This document shows positions 61,850 to 64,000 of a stretch of DNA of 64,000 nt, piece by piece. The notes beneath the pieces were generated by a model. The model was not told the origin of the DNA and searched no databases. It saw only the letters and a list, made by a program, of their open reading frames with translations. The number at the start of each line of letters is the position of its first letter. Position 1 is the first letter of the stretch. The DNA is from Micromonospora noduli (GTDB lineage: Bacteria; Actinomycetota; Actinomycetes; Mycobacteriales; Micromonosporaceae), in the NCBI RefSeq assembly GCF_003264365.1, contig NZ_PYAK01000009.1, positions 124,001 through 188,000 of the forward strand, given 5' to 3'. A program made the position numbers and the translations under genes.

Positions 61850-62008
61850 GCTTCACCTCCCCCTGTCCTCCCCGATCGCAGGAGCACGTAGTGCGAGCGG
61901 TGAGGCTACCTCGCCCGCCGAGCGCCCGGCGTCCACCGAGTCGCCTCCGCGCCGCCGGGGCGCGTCGTGATCACGAGCCGCTGGCGACCGGCCCGAGCAG
62001 CGCCACCC

Positions 62009-62182
62009 TCACTGGGATGGCGCGTCGACGAGATCCGCCGGGTTGAGGTTCAGGGTGGCGAGCAGCCCGGAGTGCTTGGCCGGGTCCACCTGCTCGGGCA
62101 GCTCGCGCTCGACCCAGGCGGCCCGGGCCAGCTGACCCCGGTCGCGAAGTGCGGCGACGATTCGGTCCCTGGCGATCCTCAT
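62009..62182 (-). CDS. Small hypothetical protein
   Basis: 57 residues, ATG at 62182 with GGGGAG 8 nt upstream. Begins MRIARDRIVAALRDRGQLA, contains WVERELPEQVDP and ends LVDAPSQ: a charged helical N-terminus then a proline-containing tail. Good codon usage and ribosome-binding site support it as real. No family recognised. Same strand as the SpoIIE phosphatase, 159 bp upstream. Confidence 0.65.
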   Translation of the reverse strand: MRIARDRIVAALRDRGQLARAAWVERELPEQVDPAKHSGLLATLNLNPADLVDAPSQ

Positions 62183-62473
62183 CTGGTACTCCCCTAATTA
62201 AGCGTTCGGAACAATTTGCACGGAGGGTGAACCCGAGTGCGCGCGTCGGGCAACCGATCGCCGGAGGCCGGCGACGCGGCGACCGGTCGGTCGGGACGCG
62301 GTCCGCGATCAGCTGACACGACCGGTGCGTCGAGGCGATGCAGAAGATGAGCGGTAACGCCCTGGCGGGCTGGTGGCGACGGCGTCTGGCGGCCACCGGG
62401 GTCCCCCGGGCGACATGTTCACCGTACGCCCTCGCGGCGGCCCGCCGCACCAGCGCCCTGGACCGGCCGGAGG

Positions 62474-63505
62474 TCAGGGCTCCAGCACCACCTTGCCCGC
62501 CCGGCTGCGGTTCTCGGCAAACACCAGCGCTGCGGAGACCTCGCTGAGCGGGTAGCGGGCGGCGATCTGCGGCACGATCACTCCCTGCCGCAGCAGGTCG
62601 AGCACGATGCCGAGGTCGGTACGCAGGCGACGGCGGAACGCGGCGCGGCGGGTGAGCTGGCCGGCCCAGAAGTTGTAGAAGCCGGCCCGGTGGCCGTTGG
62701 GCAGCGCGTTCCAGGTGTAGAGGCGGGTCAGCAGCTTCACGAAGACCCACACGACCGACTGTCCGGTGCCCACGGCGGCGGCGTTGCCGTAGACGACCAA
62801 CTTGCCGCCGGGGGCGAGCAGGGCGTACGAGGTGCGTACGCCCGGGCCGGCGACCGGGTCGAAGACGGCGTCGACGCCACCAGGCGCCAGCTCGCGGACC
62901 CGCGCGGCCATGTCCGGGTCGCGGTAGTCAAGCGGTTCGACGCCGAGTTCGCGCAGCCCGGCGTGGTGCCGGGCGGCGGCGGTGCCGATGACCCGCAGGC
63001 CGAGGTGTCGGCCGAGTTGGACGAGCACACTCCCCACGCCGCCGTTCGCGCCGTGCACGAGGATGGTCTGTCCGGCCGTCAGGTCGGCGTCCCGCAGCAT
63101 CTGCCAGGCTGTCACCCCGTTGACGACGACGGTCTCGGCCGCGGCGGGGTCCAGGCCCACGGGCACCGGAGCCAGGGCGTCGATGTCGACAAGTGCGTGT
63201 GTGGCCCAGGCACCGGTCTTGGTGACCGCCGCCACCCGGGTGCCGACCAGTGCGTCGTCGCCGCCGGGGCCGACCTCCCGGACGGTGCCGACGAGGTCGT
63301 AGCCGGGTACGAACGGGAACTTCGGCTGGCCGGGGTAGAGCGCGTGGCGCATCTGCTGCTCGGCGAACGAGATGCCGGTGGCCTCAACCTGGACGAGCGC
63401 CTGACCCCGGGCGGGGGTGGGCATCGCACGGCGGTGCAGCCGGAGGCCGTCGGGCTCCACCACGCCGGGCAGCACCACTTCGGTGATCGTCGTCTCGGTG
63501 GTCAT
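62474..63505 (-). CDS. Zinc-independent MDR-family NADPH:quinone oxidoreductase
   Basis: 343 residues from ATG 63505 (GGGAGAACC upstream). GroES-like N-terminus (FVPGYDLVGTVREVGPG) and a Rossmann domain with ILVHGANGGVGSVLVQLGRHLG; no structural zinc cysteines. Reduces quinones or enones with NADPH in this family. The TetR gene lies 90 bp upstream in the same direction with a 20-bp inverted repeat between, so TetR control by an electrophilic or quinone ligand is plausible. Confidence 0.9.
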   Translation of the reverse strand: MTTETTITEVVLPGVVEPDGLRLHRRAMPTPARGQALVQVEATGISFAEQQMRHALYPGQPKFPFVPGYDLVGTVREVGPGGDDALVGTRVAAVTKTGAWATHALVDIDALAPVPVGLDPAAAETVVVNGVTAWQMLRDADLTAGQTILVHGANGGVGSVLVQLGRHLGLRVIGTAAARHHAGLRELGVEPLDYRDPDMAARVRELAPGGVDAVFDPVAGPGVRTSYALLAPGGKLVVYGNAAAVGTGQSVVWVFVKLLTRLYTWNALPNGHRAGFYNFWAGQLTRRAAFRRRLRTDLGIVLDLLRQGVIVPQIAARYPLSEVSAALVFAENRSRAGKVVLEP

Positions 63506-63526
63506 CGGAGGTTCTCCCTTGTTTGT

Positions 63527-63546
63527 AAGTGTGCACTCACACACTT
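63527..63546. promoter_or_regulatory. TetR-type operator
   Basis: AAGTGTG (63527-63533) and CACACTT (63540-63546), perfect inverted arms around 6 bp, 21 bp before the oxidoreductase ATG; a typical site for the TetR protein encoded next to it. Confidence 0.65.
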
Positions 63547-63594
63547 GTTGGCCTAAAAGAGTGGGCCGCCGAGGCGGCCCACCATCGGGGTCGG

Positions 63595-64000
63595 TCAGGG
63601 GTGACGGATGCCGGCGGTCAGGGCGCGAGCCCAGGACTCCGGGACCTGCTCCAGGCCGGCGGTCACGATCAGGTGGCACAACTGGCCGTACGCGAAGAAC
63701 TGCTGTACCTGCGCGTCGCTGGCCTGGGCCCGACTCTGCACGAAGGTCGCGACCCGCCGGTAGCCGGCCCGCACCGCCTCGGCGACCTCCGGGATGTCCG
63801 TGACGGCCTGCGCCTGCACCTGGAAGAGCAGCAGGTCGCGGTCGGCGATCAGCTCCGCGTAGGCACCGCCCATGGCGTCGAGGATCTCCTCCGGGCTGTC
63901 ACCCCCGGCGCGCTCCGCACCCGCCTCGATCGCGTCGGCGATCCGGTCGAAACACGCCCCGGCCGCCGCCACGAACAGACCGAGCTTCCCGGAGAAGAGC
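63595..64000 (-). CDS. TetR-family regulator, N-terminus beyond window
   Basis: Partial: the frame is open to base 64000 and ends at 63595. The first visible residues LFSGKLGLFVAAAGACFDRI are the end of the HTH (the usual FGSKEELF area) and helix 4 of a TetR regulator. The rest (about 130 residues) is ligand-binding domain with a YAELIADRDLLLFQVQAQAV segment of the AcrR-like group. Probably represses the downstream oxidoreductase gene. Confidence 0.82.
   Translation of the reverse strand, partial: LFSGKLGLFVAAAGACFDRIADAIEAGAERAGGDSPEEILDAMGGAYAELIADRDLLLFQVQAQAVTDIPEVAEAVRAGYRRVATFVQSRAQASDAQVQQFFAYGQLCHLIVTAGLEQVPESWARALTAGIRHP

Overview
The window is high-GC actinomycete DNA. Family content (SARP regulators, type II PKS, GH6/CBM2 secreted enzymes, DtxR-type iron boxes, a SigB/F-type sigma factor, a SpoIIE phosphatase) fits a soil or marine filamentous actinobacterium, most likely Micromonosporaceae; the family-level assignment is inference. 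No rRNA or CRISPR array is seen. The only tRNA sequence is a truncated tRNA-Arg.

1-3.1 kb is the edge of an integrated element: a CBASS anti-phage pair (CapV-like patatin and a CD-NTase cut by the window start), a divergent Xre/ImmA gene, and the 5' half of a tRNA-Arg(CCU) gene whose anticodon arm is the centre of a recombinase-core-like inverted repeat. 3.3-9.9 kb holds a CGNR regulator with a divergent MFS pump (flanked by a 30-bp imperfect direct repeat), a secreted GH6 cellulase with a CebR-type operator, and a large SARP/NB-ARC/TPR regulator.

10.0-39.2 kb is a type II polyketide cluster. One long minus-strand operon (25.7 to 12.6 kb) runs KS-alpha, CLF, O-methyltransferase, TcmH-type monooxygenase, TcmG-type FAD monooxygenase, TcmI cyclase, O-methyltransferase, TcmJ cupin, ACP, aromatase/cyclase, acetyl-CoA carboxylase (CT, BCCP, BC) and a Tat-exported animal-type haem peroxidase. 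There is no ketoreductase, and the set closely matches the tetracenomycin/elloramycin pathway, so a non-reduced, multiply hydroxylated and methylated naphthacenequinone-type aromatic is expected. A SARP gene sits upstream, and three 11-bp-phased SARP heptamers precede the KS promoter. metK, ahcY and a PfkB (adenosine-kinase-like) gene give a SAM-recycling set for the three methyltransferases. The right part carries a ScyD/E protein, a membrane-anchored multicopper oxidase, a two-component system, a third O-methyltransferase divergent from a class III aminotransferase with a WGSGSS-repeat tail (with a second set of phased TCGA repeats between them), and an MFS pump with a PadR regulator.

39.3-44.9 kb has a second NarL-type two-component system, a Tat-exported multicopper oxidase with an SRPBCC protein, and a CBM2 esterase. 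44.9-54.6 kb is an NRPS-independent siderophore cluster (ATP-grasp, two IucA/IucC synthetases, SbnH-like decarboxylase; SIP reductase, two MFS transporters, GNAT), with iron boxes in front of both operons. 54.6-64 kb is regulatory: a CopD-like membrane protein, a divergent DUF305 protein and a striking single-chain ECF sigma / zinc finger / TM / GH128 fusion in one operon; then a SigB/F sigma factor, DUF2855, a GAF-SpoIIE phosphatase, small proteins, an MDR oxidoreductase and a TetR gene cut by the window end.
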